This document shows, piece by piece, positions 1-8,056 of a stretch of 64,000 nt of DNA. A model generated the notes under the pieces. It ran no database searches and was not told where the DNA came from. It saw only the letters and a list, made by a program, of their open reading frames with translations. Positions within the stretch are counted from its first letter, which is position 1. Each line of letters starts with the position of its first letter. Made by a program: the position numbers and the translations under genes. The DNA is from Gemmatimonadota bacterium (GTDB taxonomy: Bacteria > Gemmatimonadota > Gemmatimonadetes > Gemmatimonadales > GWC2-71-9). The stretch lies in contig QHUM01000037.1 in NCBI GenBank assembly GCA_003222135.1, positions 1-64,000 on the forward strand, read 5' to 3'.

Positions 1-1455
1 GTGATAGGCGGTGTTGTCCACCAGCCCGGCTACGGTCGCCGTGGCGGTCCCGCCGTTCGCGACGGGGACCCCCGTGCCGCTCGGCGTGTTGGTGAACGCC
101 GTACCGACCGCCTCCACCTCGACGTCGAGGTGCAGCTGGTCGGCGGGGTTGGGATCGGTGACGAGCGCCTTGAACACGACGCTGAGCTGATCCGTGGTGC
201 CGTCCAGTGTGAGTGACGTGACGCCGTCCGCCTTGAATTGACCCTGGTCTGCGGGCGAGTTGGGCGGCTGCGGGATGGCGACGGTGAAGTCGGCCCCGCT
301 CTCCGCATTCCCGCCGAACGCACCCCACCCGCTCCTGCGCCCGGTCTGATCCACCGTGCGCGCTTGCCAGTGATAGGACGTGTTGTTGCTCAGGCCGGCG
401 ATCGCAGCGAAAGCACGCCGCCCGTTGGCCACGCGCGCGCTGCCCGCGGTCGGGGTGCCCGTGAACGCCGTGCCGACCGGGCGAACCTCCACCTCGAGCC
501 GCAACGTATCCTGTGCATTGGAGTCGCTGAGCGCGCCGCCCAGCACGACCGGCCCCTGATCGACCGCGCCGCCGACGGGGATCGCGGTGATGGAGTCGCT
601 GCGCAGCTGCCGCAGCGAATCGGGCAGGTTGGGCGCCCGCGGCCGGGTCACGCTCAACGAGTACGCGCCGATCTGTCCCGCAGTGACCGAGGTCGCTTCC
701 ACCACGTAGGTCCCGGCGCGCGGCAACAGCACGTAGGAGAGACACGCTCCGCCCTGGCCGGGGCAGCTCGCCGCCTCCGCCAGTGGAGGCGCCGTCGCAG
801 CCATCGAGCTGTCGAGCACGACATGCGGGCCGAAACTGGGCGACGCGAGCGCGAGCGTGATCGAGTCCCCCGGTGCGGCATCGAAGCGGTACAGCTGGGC
901 GAAGTGTCCTGCGCGGTGCGGGGCGCCACAGTCGCTGGTGCGCAAGGAGTCGCTGATTTCGATGTCAGGCACGACCGCTGCCGTGGCGCATGGACGGACG
1001 GCGAACTCGATGGGCAGCGCCGTCGGACTGTTCGCCGCGCCGTCGGCCGACAGCATGACCGTGTCACGGTACACGCCCATGCCGAGCGCGGCCGGATCGA
1101 GCACGATCGTCACGCTGCCGGGCGCCGTGCCGCTCGTCGGGCTCACCGCCACCCAGTTCACGCCGTCCGCGTGCGCCGTCCACGACAGCACGCCCTGGCC
1201 GGCGTTGCTGATGGCTACGGTCCAGGATCGCCGGGCGACGCTGCCGACGGCGGCCGAGTCCACGACCGCGGCCGGCGACACTGCCAACTTCCCCAGCGGA
1301 GGGGGCGGGTTCGTGATGTCGCCGATCTTGCAGGTGCCCGTCAGCAGGGGGAGGGCACAAACCAGCGCGCCCGTCGCCCACTGCACGAAAACGGGCCTTC
1401 GCACTGTTCCGATAAGTCCCTGAAAACGGCTCAACTCCGCGCTTTTCCCAGTCAC
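1..1455 (-). CDS. Secreted BACON/PPC/FN3-like multidomain lipoprotein, C-terminus beyond the window
   Basis: The minus strand is open from a GTG at 1455 to base 1, so 485 codons are visible and the stop lies outside. The start is fixed by an AAGGAGG ribosome binding site five bases upstream. The N-terminus has basic residues, a hydrophobic segment (about residues 23-36) and a Cys after LLTGT, resembling a lipoprotein signal like those of other secreted proteins here. A BACON-like Ig domain follows (about 42-140, ending near an SPTSGTAPG turn). Then comes a PPC-like beta-sandwich (about 145-250) and at least two FN3-like repeats of about 110 residues that share VEV..VGTAFT, RVANG and NNT.YHWQARTVD patterns. 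The likely role is an outer-surface binding or scaffolding protein; no catalytic domain is visible. Domain names rest on pattern memory, not a search. Confidence 0.8.
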   Translation of the reverse strand, partial: MTGKSAELSRFQGLIGTVRRPVFVQWATGALVCALPLLTGTCKIGDITNPPPPLGKLAVSPAAVVDSAAVGSVARRSWTVAISNAGQGVLSWTAHADGVNWVAVSPTSGTAPGSVTIVLDPAALGMGVYRDTVMLSADGAANSPTALPIEFAVRPCATAAVVPDIEISDSLRTSDCGAPHRAGHFAQLYRFDAAPGDSITLALASPSFGPHVVLDSSMAATAPPLAEAASCPGQGGACLSYVLLPRAGTYVVEATSVTAGQIGAYSLSVTRPRAPNLPDSLRQLRSDSITAIPVGGAVDQGPVVLGGALSDSNAQDTLRLEVEVRPVGTAFTGTPTAGSARVANGRRAFAAIAGLSNNTSYHWQARTVDQTGRRSGWGAFGGNAESGADFTVAIPQPPNSPADQGQFKADGVTSLTLDGTTDQLSVVFKALVTDPNPADQLHLDVEVEAVGTAFTNTPSGTGVPVANGGTATATVAGLVDNTAYH

Positions 1456-1857
1456 GCGCCCTCCTTATGCAAGGCCAGTACCGCGCGGCGGTCGCTCCCG
1501 TCGTGTCGCAGAATCGTGACAACCGCCACGTCGGCGAGCCGCACTCGCGGGCAAATTCCCCCGTCCTCGCGCGGCGCTTCCGAGCCGACCGCACGCGGCC
1601 AGGCTGCCAGTCTGAGCCATCGCCCGCCTCGGAGGATTGCACCGGCCCTCGCGTTGCCCGGCTAAGTCCAGCCTCCCCATCGAGTAGCGATCCCACCTGT
1701 CATCTGCGGTGCGGTTGCTGGCGCTTGGCCACGGTGTGGCAGTCGACGCCCACACCGCACTGTCGCGGCTACCGCGCTGTCCCTTATTGCTACAGGTCCA
1801 GAACTTGCCGCGACGTGTCGCTACCGATCGGATCCTCTGTCACCAGAGGGAGGACGC
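1456..1857. other. Intergenic region, divergent promoter area
   Basis: About 400 bases separate the outward-reading lipoprotein gene (-) from the His-rich peptide gene (+). I see no convincing gene, RNA or repeat. A GG-N10-GC arrangement ending in TTGC at 1794-1808 loosely resembles a sigma54 promoter, but it lacks the rest of the -24 element and I do not call it. Confidence 0.4.
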
Positions 1858-2058
1858 ATGCAGAAAGTGCTAGGTAGAAAACCGTTCGTGAACCTGACTC
1901 TCACTGAGGAGGCGTCGCTGATGGACGTGACGCTGCACTCCGGGGGGGCAGGGCACGGGGACGGCGGCGACTTACACGGCCACGGTCATGGCCACGAGCT
2001 CGGTCATGGTCACGGTCACGATAGGTTGCCAACACACGGTCATGGAGGCGGCTTCTAG
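1858..2058 (+). CDS. His/Gly-rich 66-residue peptide, candidate RiPP precursor
   Basis: An ATG preceded by GAGGGAGGA with five bases of spacing opens a 66-residue peptide, so translation is well supported. Residues 1-26 look like a leader: charged and hydrophobic, with a KPFVNLTL stretch (8-15) that could serve as a recognition site for a PqqD-type protein. Residues 27-66 hold all 11 His and 16 of the 17 Gly, mostly as HGHG runs, with no Cys, and end in GGGF. The enzyme genes of the cassette begin 88 bases downstream on the same strand. The composition suggests binding of a metal such as Cu, Ni or Zn, which is inference. An Asp at position 9 of a Gly-started segment (G30 to D38) would permit a lasso-type ring, but no cyclase is encoded nearby. 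It could instead be a simple metal-storage peptide. Confidence 0.7.
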   Translation: MQKVLGRKPFVNLTLTEEASLMDVTLHSGGAGHGDGGDLHGHGHGHELGHGHGHDRLPTHGHGGGF

Positions 2059-2086
2059 ATCCGTCACGGCCTCCAGTACTGGGGCG

Positions 2087-2127
2087 CGCGCGCCGGGTTG
2101 CCTCAAGCGGCCAGGCGCGCGTTGTCT
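2087..2127 (+). terminator. GC hairpin between precursor gene and enzyme genes, candidate attenuator
   Basis: An 8-bp perfect stem (CGCGCGCC at 2087-2094, GGCGCGCG at 2114-2121) with a 19-base loop is followed by TTGTCTT. The T-tract is poor, so this would be a weak terminator or RNA-processing hairpin. Its place just after the peptide gene suits the common RiPP arrangement in which the precursor is made in excess over its enzymes. Confidence 0.45.
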
Positions 2128-2146
2128 TAAGGGGACCTGACTTCGC

Positions 2147-3064
2147 ATGGCGTCGAAGATTCACCTTCTGTGTAGCGAGCCCCAGGTACGGGCCGTGCTC
2201 CGCGCCTGGCTCGACCGGGCGCAACTCGATCCGCCGATTCCCGTGTGGATCGACGTGCGGCTGGAGCAGCCCCCTACTCTCACCGACGACCCCCGGCCGG
2301 TATTCCGGCAACCGGGGGTCGTGGTGCGCGCAGATCCGTCCGACGGCGGGGTCCACCTCACCTGGGAGGCCGCACCAGCCGTCGCCGAGGTGCACGCGAC
2401 GCAGCCGCAGGCGTGCGTGACCCTGTCGCCGTCCGCCGCCGCCCGGCTGGACGAGTGCACCGACACGTTCCTGGTCACGGTGCTGATCTTTCTGCTACGC
2501 CGCACCGGCTGGCACCACATCCATGCCGCGACGGCGGTGGACCCTGCCGGGCGCGGCTGGCTGCTCGCCGGCGACGGCCAAGCGGGGAAATCGACCACCG
2601 CTGCCCTGCTCGCCACGCAAGGGTGGCGCGTCGGCACCGACGACACGGCGTTCCTCGCGCCGCTGAACGGATGCGTCACCGCGGTGGCGTATCGAGCGCC
2701 CATCGCGCTGCGCCCGCCCGGATATCGCCTGCTCGGCCGGTTGGGCGGCACGCTGTTGCCGCGGCGGCGCAAGCTGGGATACTGGCCGGAAGAGCTCGGC
2801 GGCAGATTCGCGGCCCGCGTGGTACCCGACGTCATCCTGTTCACGTCAGTGGGGATCGGGCCGACGACCGCGACGCCACTCGGAGCGCGCGAGTCCCTGG
2901 CCCAACTCGTGCGGTGGTCCGCGTGGGTGATGCTCGAGCCCGATTTCGCCCAACAGCATCTGGAGCTCCTCGCCGATCTGGCACGGCAGGCGAAGAGCTA
3001 CCGCGTGACCTTGGGGCCCGACCTGTTTGCCCGGCCGGCCCGACTGACGGAGTTGCTCGCGTGA
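2147..3064 (+). CDS. HprK-like P-loop kinase of the RiPP-like cassette
   Basis: The 305-residue protein has a Walker A GDGQAGKST at residues 142-150, a preceding GWHHIHAA motif (121-128) and a DD pair (165-166), the pattern of HPr-kinase-related proteins. The N-terminal 110 residues are not conserved in any way I recognise. The start is supported by AAGGGGA upstream. Relatives occur in some lasso-peptide clusters (the paeninodin type), where an HPrK-like enzyme phosphorylates the C-terminal residue of the precursor, and in polysaccharide-linked clusters. The stop overlaps the next start (GTGA), so the kinase and PqqD-like protein are translationally coupled. Likely substrate: the His-rich peptide or a partner protein, by inference from context. 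The cassette has no PTS protein for a true HprK role. Confidence 0.8.
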   Translation: MASKIHLLCSEPQVRAVLRAWLDRAQLDPPIPVWIDVRLEQPPTLTDDPRPVFRQPGVVVRADPSDGGVHLTWEAAPAVAEVHATQPQACVTLSPSAAARLDECTDTFLVTVLIFLLRRTGWHHIHAATAVDPAGRGWLLAGDGQAGKSTTAALLATQGWRVGTDDTAFLAPLNGCVTAVAYRAPIALRPPGYRLLGRLGGTLLPRRRKLGYWPEELGGRFAARVVPDVILFTSVGIGPTTATPLGARESLAQLVRWSAWVMLEPDFAQQHLELLADLARQAKSYRVTLGPDLFARPARLTELLA

Positions 3065-3336
3065 CCGTGCGCTATCTGCGGCATCCAGAGCTGCGCTTCA
3101 CCGCCGTCGAGGGCGAAGGGGTGGTGCTGCATCTCCGCACCCGGCGCTACTTCACGGTCAGCGAAAGCGGGTTGGCCGTGCTCGAAGCACTCGCCGCGCC
3201 GCGCACGCTCGAGGAGCTCGTCCCCGTGGTGCTCAACCGCTACGAGGTGACCCCGGAGCGGGCGGAACAGAGCGTCCGCGACTTCCTCGAGCGCTGCCTC
3301 ACCGCCGACCTCCTGGCGGTGGAGCGGGTCGGGTGA
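3061..3336 (+). CDS. PqqD-like peptide chaperone (RiPP recognition element)
   Basis: The protein has 91 residues from a GTG that overlaps the kinase stop. The sequence follows the PqqD pattern: an early beta region ending in LHLRTRRYFTVSESG (residues 25-39), then helices with a long T..EL..V.....V....A...V..FL arrangement. PqqD-fold proteins bind leader peptides and present them to modifying enzymes; in lasso clusters the equivalent is B1. It sits between the kinase and the B2-like protease with GTGA overlaps on both sides. Expected partner: the leader of the peptide encoded at 1858-2058 (inference). Confidence 0.85.
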   Translation: MTVRYLRHPELRFTAVEGEGVVLHLRTRRYFTVSESGLAVLEALAAPRTLEELVPVVLNRYEVTPERAEQSVRDFLERCLTADLLAVERVG

Positions 3337-3797
3337 CGCGTCGGCTCTCCGTCACGTGGCGGCTCCGGGCCGCCGGCGTGGCGCTCGTCGTCCCACCGCT
3401 GCTGCGTGTCGCGTCCTTCGCGCGCGTCGTCACCTGGCTCGGCCCGGGCGTGCGCCCGCGGGCCGTGCCCGCCCGCGAGCTGGACGCCGCCGCGCTGGCG
3501 CGCTGGGTGGACGCCGTGCTCCGGCGGCTCCCCGGCCCCTGGCACCACACCTGTTTGAAGCGCAGCGTCGTCCTGTACCATCTGCTGCACGCGGCGGGCC
3601 GCCCGGTCGAATTGTGCATCGGGGTGCGCCGCACCAAAGGCAGCGGTGAGACTCTCGCCGCACACGCCTGGCTCGTGCGCGACGGCACACCGTACCTCGA
3701 GCCCGACCCCGGCGTTTCACTCGCGCACACGATGATCGCCCGCTTCCCCGAGCCCCACACCGCCCCGTCCGTCGCATGCATCCCGCAGAGCTCCTAG
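3333..3797 (+). CDS. Lasso-peptide B2-type transglutaminase-like leader protease
   Basis: This 154-residue protein matches the compact B2 family, a cysteine protease of transglutaminase fold that removes RiPP leaders. Visible marks are Cys74 in HTCLKRSVVLYHLL, an LxIGV strand, His111 in AAHAWLV and an acidic residue in EPDPG (123-127), which would complete a Cys-His-Asp triad. The N-terminal 30 residues are hydrophobic. The start GTG overlaps the PqqD-like stop, and its own 3' end overlaps the next gene by 22 bases. Its presence implies that a leader is cut. Canonical lasso clusters also need the asparagine-synthetase-like cyclase, which is absent between 1 and 64000. Confidence 0.85.
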   Translation: MTRRLSVTWRLRAAGVALVVPPLLRVASFARVVTWLGPGVRPRAVPARELDAAALARWVDAVLRRLPGPWHHTCLKRSVVLYHLLHAAGRPVELCIGVRRTKGSGETLAAHAWLVRDGTPYLEPDPGVSLAHTMIARFPEPHTAPSVACIPQSS

Positions 3798-4795
3798 CCC
3801 ACACCCTCCGGCTCGGCGGCGGTTTCGACACCGGGCGGCTCGCCGCGGAGTGGCGCGAGGCCCGTACCACCGGGCTGGTCCGGCTGGTGGAGTTCGAGCG
3901 GTGTGCGCTCTGGCTCGAGCGGCGCTTGCGACAGATCGGCGCGTCCGCCCTGACCGAGCATGGCTTCCCCCGCTGGCTCCGCCAGCGCGCCCTCGCGGAA
4001 GCGGCGGGGAACCTGCTGGTCGACGCGCAGGTGGCGGCGGTCGCGCGCCAGTTGGCCCAGTGGGACGTGCCCCACGTGTTCCTCAAGGGGACCGCCCGGC
4101 GGATCGCCTCGGATCTCTACCCGTTCGCGGACGCGCGCGCCACCCACGACGTCGATGTGCTCGTCCCGGCGGCGCGCGCCCAGGCGGTATGGGACGGGCT
4201 GCGGCGCGTCGGCTACGAGCCGGCGCTGCCGCCTGGAGAGGCGCCGCCACGACCGGAACACCACCACCTGCAGCCGCTGTGGGACGGCGCCCGCGTGGCG
4301 GTCGAAGTGCATTGCTCGACGTCGCCCGCGGTGGCCCCCGACCTCGCGTGGGACCGCGCCAACGCGCACGCCCGCGACATCACCCGCGACGGGCTGCGGC
4401 TGCGCATCCCCTCCGCGACGGAGCTGTTGTGGAACGGGATGACCCACAGCCTGCGCCATCGCGCCAACGCCTTCCGGCTGCACTTCCTGCTGGACGGCGC
4501 GGCGATCTGGGCGAGCGGGGCCCCGCTCGATTGGGGAGAAGTCCACCGCCGCCTGGCAGCGGGTGAAGCCGGCCGGCTCGCTCGCGCGGGGGGCTGGCTC
4601 GGCGCCGCGGCGTGGCTCGCCGCCGCAGGTCGGCCGAGCGCGATCGCGGGCGACGTACGCCACTTCGATGTGCCCGCCGCCGTGCGACGCCGCTGGGCCT
4701 TGCTGCGACACATCGCGGTCGACGGCCGAGTGGGAGAGCTGCTGTGCTGGTGGACGAACGCGTGGGGCCCGGCCCCCCGACCCGCGCTGGCGTGA
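3776..4795 (+). CDS. Nucleotidyltransferase-family protein (NTP_transf_5-like)
   Basis: The 339-residue protein has a helical N-terminal part, then VFLKGTARR (101-109) and THDVDVLV (123-130), whose Asp125/Asp127 pair fits the metal-binding DxD of this nucleotidyltransferase superfamily. A third acidic residue is likely Glu177 in VAVEVHC. Proteins of this family often accompany PqqD/B2/HprK genes, but the transferred group and target are unsettled. It overlaps the B2-like gene by 22 bases and ends the cassette; only 12 bases separate it from the convergent export operon. It might add a nucleotide to the peptide or to a polysaccharide component (inference). Confidence 0.8.
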   Translation: MHPAELLAHTLRLGGGFDTGRLAAEWREARTTGLVRLVEFERCALWLERRLRQIGASALTEHGFPRWLRQRALAEAAGNLLVDAQVAAVARQLAQWDVPHVFLKGTARRIASDLYPFADARATHDVDVLVPAARAQAVWDGLRRVGYEPALPPGEAPPRPEHHHLQPLWDGARVAVEVHCSTSPAVAPDLAWDRANAHARDITRDGLRLRIPSATELLWNGMTHSLRHRANAFRLHFLLDGAAIWASGAPLDWGEVHRRLAAGEAGRLARAGGWLGAAAWLAAAGRPSAIAGDVRHFDVPAAVRRRWALLRHIAVDGRVGELLCWWTNAWGPAPRPALA

Positions 4796-4807
4796 CCGCG
4801 ACGCCGG

Positions 4808-6013
4808 TCAGCCGGCGACGCGGCGCCACACGTGCGACAGCCGCACCAGCCCGACACCTTCCGCTTCGCTGTGAATGATCCGGAACCGAGCGGCCCGCTT
4901 CACGACCAGCAGCGGCGCCTCGGCCAGGCGATGCTCCAGCACGGCCACGTGCACCGCGTAGGTGCCGCCGCTCAAACCCAACTGGCGGTACTCCACCTCG
5001 AGCACCACCGGCTCCCCCGCGCGCGCCGCGATATCGATCCCCTGCCGATTCGAGCGGGTGCCGTGCAGGACGTGCCAGTCGCGCGCGATCTGGACGCCGA
5101 CCGTCGCCCGTGCGACGTCACGCGTGGCGCGTAGTCGGATCCGCACCGTCATCGGCTGATCCATGGCGAGCGCCGGCGTGACGCCGTCGGCGTGGCCGTC
5201 GACCTGGACCCCCTCGACGACCAGTGGACTCCGGGTCACGTCGCCCTCGACCTGGCGAGCACCAGCGGGCTCGGCCTCGATGAGGCGTTCGTAGGCTTCG
5301 AATGCTTCGCCCGGCGTGCCGGCGGCGGCCATCCGGCCCCGATCGAGCAGCAGCGCCTGATCGCACAGCTGCTCGACGAGGTACCGCTCGTGCGACACCA
5401 GCACCATCGTCACTCCGGCGGCCTTGAACCCCAGGATCCGTCCGAGACAGCGGTCCCGAAACGCGGTGTCGCCCACGGCAAACGCTTCGTCGATCAACAA
5501 GATCTCCGGGTCCAGGTACGCGGCGATGGCGAACCCGAGCCGCAACGCCATGCCCGACGAATACCGTTTCACGGGCACATCCGCGAACGGCTCCAGCTCG
5601 GCGAATGCGAAAATGGCGCCCGCCTTGGCGCGCAGCTCCCGCCGCCCGAGCCCCAGCACCGCCCCTTGCAGGAAGAGATTCTCCCGGCCGGTGAGCTCGC
5701 CGTGAAACCCGCCGCCGAGATGGCTGAGGAGACTGAGCCGCCCGGTCGCGCCGACCGCGCTCCGCGTGGGGTGCATCATGCCGGCGATGAGCCGCAGCAG
5801 CGTCGACTTGCCCGACCCGTTCCCGCCGATGATGGCCAGGGCGGTGCCCGGCTCGACCCGGAACGACACGTCCTGCAGCGCCCAGAACACGCTCGGCGCG
5901 GTTCGCGGATCGGGGGGGGAGCGCCGCCACAGACGCGTGGTCAGGTCGGCGAGGGTGCGCTCCCGCAGCCGATAGCGCTTCCACACGCCCGCGACCGAGA
6001 CCGTGCCGGGCAT
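4808..6013 (-). CDS. wzt: ABC transporter ATPase for polysaccharide export, Wzt-like
   Basis: In this 401-residue protein, residues 1-240 are an ABC ATPase with Walker A GGNGSGKST (63-71), a short signature YSSGM (151-155) and Walker B ILLIDE (171-176), typical of the polysaccharide-export subfamily. Residues about 255-395 form a separate beta-rich domain like the Wzt C-terminal domain, which in O-antigen systems recognises the modified end of the chain. The ATG is four bases after the wzm stop, with AGGGAC as ribosome binding site. With the permease it would carry a lipid-linked glycan across the inner membrane. Confidence 0.93.
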   Translation of the reverse strand: MPGTVSVAGVWKRYRLRERTLADLTTRLWRRSPPDPRTAPSVFWALQDVSFRVEPGTALAIIGGNGSGKSTLLRLIAGMMHPTRSAVGATGRLSLLSHLGGGFHGELTGRENLFLQGAVLGLGRRELRAKAGAIFAFAELEPFADVPVKRYSSGMALRLGFAIAAYLDPEILLIDEAFAVGDTAFRDRCLGRILGFKAAGVTMVLVSHERYLVEQLCDQALLLDRGRMAAAGTPGEAFEAYERLIEAEPAGARQVEGDVTRSPLVVEGVQVDGHADGVTPALAMDQPMTVRIRLRATRDVARATVGVQIARDWHVLHGTRSNRQGIDIAARAGEPVVLEVEYRQLGLSGGTYAVHVAVLEHRLAEAPLLVVKRAARFRIIHSEAEGVGLVRLSHVWRRVAG

Positions 6014-6017
6014 GTCC

Positions 6018-6812
6018 CTACACCGACTCCGCGAAGAACGGCTCCGCGTACCGGAAGACCAGCGCCCCGGCGACGAGCAGCACGCCGCCCACCACCACAG
6101 GGTACACGAGGGCGCCGGGGCCAGGGACCGCTCCCCCGAACAGCGCGCGCCGCAGCGTATCGAACAGGGCGACCAGGGGATTGAAGTCGTACCACCGGCG
6201 GTACGGCGCCGGCACCACGGAGGCCGCGTAGGCCACGGGCGTCAAGAGCAGCCAGATCCGGACGCCGACGTCCACGAGGTGCGTCACGTCGCGATAGAAC
6301 ACGCTCAGCGCCGACGTCGCCAGTGTGAGCCCGGTGACGATCGCCACCACGATGACGGCAATCGGCACGACCCACAACAGCTCGAGCGACGCCGACGCGC
6401 CGCGCACGGCCAGCCAGACCGCGAGCAGGGTCCCCGCGAGCAGCGCGTCGATCGCCGCTCCGGCGAGCGCCGACAGCGGGATGACGGCCTTGGGAAAAAC
6501 GGCCTGCGACACGAGGCCGGCGTGCGCCGTAATGCTGCGGGTACCGCGCGACAGACCCCCCGCCACGAAGGTCCACAGCACGATGCCCGAATACGCGAAC
6601 AGCCCATAGGGAACGCCGTCCGATGGCGCCCTGAGGAACACGCCGAACACCATGACGTACACGACGAGCTCCACCACGGGTCGGCCGAAGACCCAGAAGG
6701 GGCCGAGAAACGTCTGCTTGTAGCGGGCCTTCAGGTCGCGCAACGTGAGCTGGTACAGCAGATACGACCAATCCGCGAGACTAGCCACAGGCCTGCCGCC
6801 CGCCCGTGACAC
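6018..6812 (-). CDS. wzm: ABC transporter permease for polysaccharide export, Wzm-like
   Basis: The 264-residue protein has about six hydrophobic segments and the hallmark LRDLKARYKQTFLGPFW near the N-terminus (about residues 24-40) of ABC-2 polysaccharide permeases. The reading frame opens at GTG 6812, overlapping lhgO by 32 bases; a second GTG at 6788 overlaps it by 8 and is also possible. It pairs with the ATPase that follows four bases later. Confidence 0.92.
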   Translation of the reverse strand: MSRAGGRPVASLADWSYLLYQLTLRDLKARYKQTFLGPFWVFGRPVVELVVYVMVFGVFLRAPSDGVPYGLFAYSGIVLWTFVAGGLSRGTRSITAHAGLVSQAVFPKAVIPLSALAGAAIDALLAGTLLAVWLAVRGASASLELLWVVPIAVIVVAIVTGLTLATSALSVFYRDVTHLVDVGVRIWLLLTPVAYAASVVPAPYRRWYDFNPLVALFDTLRRALFGGAVPGPGALVYPVVVGGVLLVAGALVFRYAEPFFAESV

Positions 6813-8016
6813 CCGCCTGGTCCAGGACCAGCCGCGCGAACGGAAACGCGCTCGTGAACGCCGGAGACACGGCGTTCAGGATGTGGGTGGAGCGCTCGCC
6901 CGGTTCCACCACGAAGTCCATGACCAGGCGATGGGTGGTACGATCCACCAGCTGTGCCCGGATGCCGACCTTGGAGCTGCGCGCGAGGTGCTCCGGACCG
7001 AGTCGCGGCACGAGCGCGCGCGCGGCGGCGACGAAGCGCGACTTGAGGAAGCGCAGCGCCTCCATGTGTGCGAACCGGCGAAATCCCTGCTCGTTGCGCG
7101 CATATTGCGCGGCCACCTGCAGCAGGATACCGGCCGCTTCGCCGGGCCGGATGCCCCGTGCGCCGCGGTAGTTCTCCCGCCCCAGCGCCGGCACCGCCGT
7201 GGGGCCGACCGCGACGGTGCCGTCCACGTCCCTGGTGAAATGGATCCCCAGGAACGGCACCCGGAGGTCCGGTACCGGGTAGATGAGTCCGCTGACGCGG
7301 ACCCCCGAGTCGGGGACGAGGCGGTAATACAGGCCCTTGAATGGCAGCATGCCGTACCGCCCGCCGGCGCCACAGGCCTGCGCCACGCGGTCGGCGTGCA
7401 GGCCCGCGGCATTGAAGAGGTGGCCGTAGTGCACCTCCAGGCCACCCGCCCGAAGCCGTCCGCGCGCCGGGTCGATCTCCCCCACGCGGTGACCGAGCAA
7501 CAGCTCGACACCTGCGCTCGTGAGCGTGTGGGCGAGGTGGCGCAGCACGGCTTTGGGGGCGACGACGGCGGTCTCGGGAACATGCAGGGCCCGGCCGGTG
7601 GCGGACCGGGCATCGGGTTCAATCTCGCGGAGTTGCTGCGCGTCAATGAGCTCCGCGCGGGCGCCGTTGCGCCGCGCGCGCTCCAGCAGCAGGTCCAGCG
7701 CCGCATCGTCCTCTGGCCGCGTCGGGACGACGACTTTGCCGGCGCGCACGATCGGCAGGTGATGCTCGCGGCAGTAGGTGGCGAGCTCGCGGGCACCCTC
7801 GGCGCACATCGCGCCCTTGAGCGACCCCTCGGGGTAATAAATGCCCGAGTGCAACACCCCGCTGTTCCTGCCGCTGGCGTGCTCCCCGAGCGCATCCTCT
7901 TTTTCGAGCACGACCACGTGGTCGGCGGGGTGCCGGCGCTTCAACTCCCGGGCCACCGCCAGGCCCACGATGCCCGCGCCCACCACCACAAAGTCGGCGG
8001 TGCGAGGTTCGTTCAT
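6781..8016 (-). CDS. lhgO: L-2-hydroxyglutarate oxidase family FAD enzyme
   Basis: The 411-residue protein begins with an FAD-binding VVVGAGIVGLAVARELKR (10-27) and carries the family segments SGRNSGVLHSGIYYPEGSLK, AGLHADRVA, FKGLYYRL and a C-terminal ILNAVSPAFTSAF. It closely fits LhgO, which oxidises L-2-hydroxyglutarate to 2-oxoglutarate and passes electrons to the membrane quinone pool. Its place inside a polysaccharide export operon, 40 bases after the SLBB gene and overlapping the permease, is unexpected. It may be a simple hitchhiker or act on a sugar-derived hydroxy acid (inference). Confidence 0.9.
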   Translation of the reverse strand: MNEPRTADFVVVGAGIVGLAVARELKRRHPADHVVVLEKEDALGEHASGRNSGVLHSGIYYPEGSLKGAMCAEGARELATYCREHHLPIVRAGKVVVPTRPEDDAALDLLLERARRNGARAELIDAQQLREIEPDARSATGRALHVPETAVVAPKAVLRHLAHTLTSAGVELLLGHRVGEIDPARGRLRAGGLEVHYGHLFNAAGLHADRVAQACGAGGRYGMLPFKGLYYRLVPDSGVRVSGLIYPVPDLRVPFLGIHFTRDVDGTVAVGPTAVPALGRENYRGARGIRPGEAAGILLQVAAQYARNEQGFRRFAHMEALRFLKSRFVAAARALVPRLGPEHLARSSKVGIRAQLVDRTTHRLVMDFVVEPGERSTHILNAVSPAFTSAFPFARLVLDQAGVTGGRQACG

Positions 8017-8056
8017 GGGGCCCCGGCGCGCGCGCCGAGCCCGGACCCCGCCCGAG

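Noticed and set aside
1858..4795. Calling the cassette a true lasso-peptide cluster
   Set aside because: The asparagine-synthetase-like cyclase needed for the lasso ring is not encoded in the window and the peptide lacks a clear lasso leader Thr-Gly junction.
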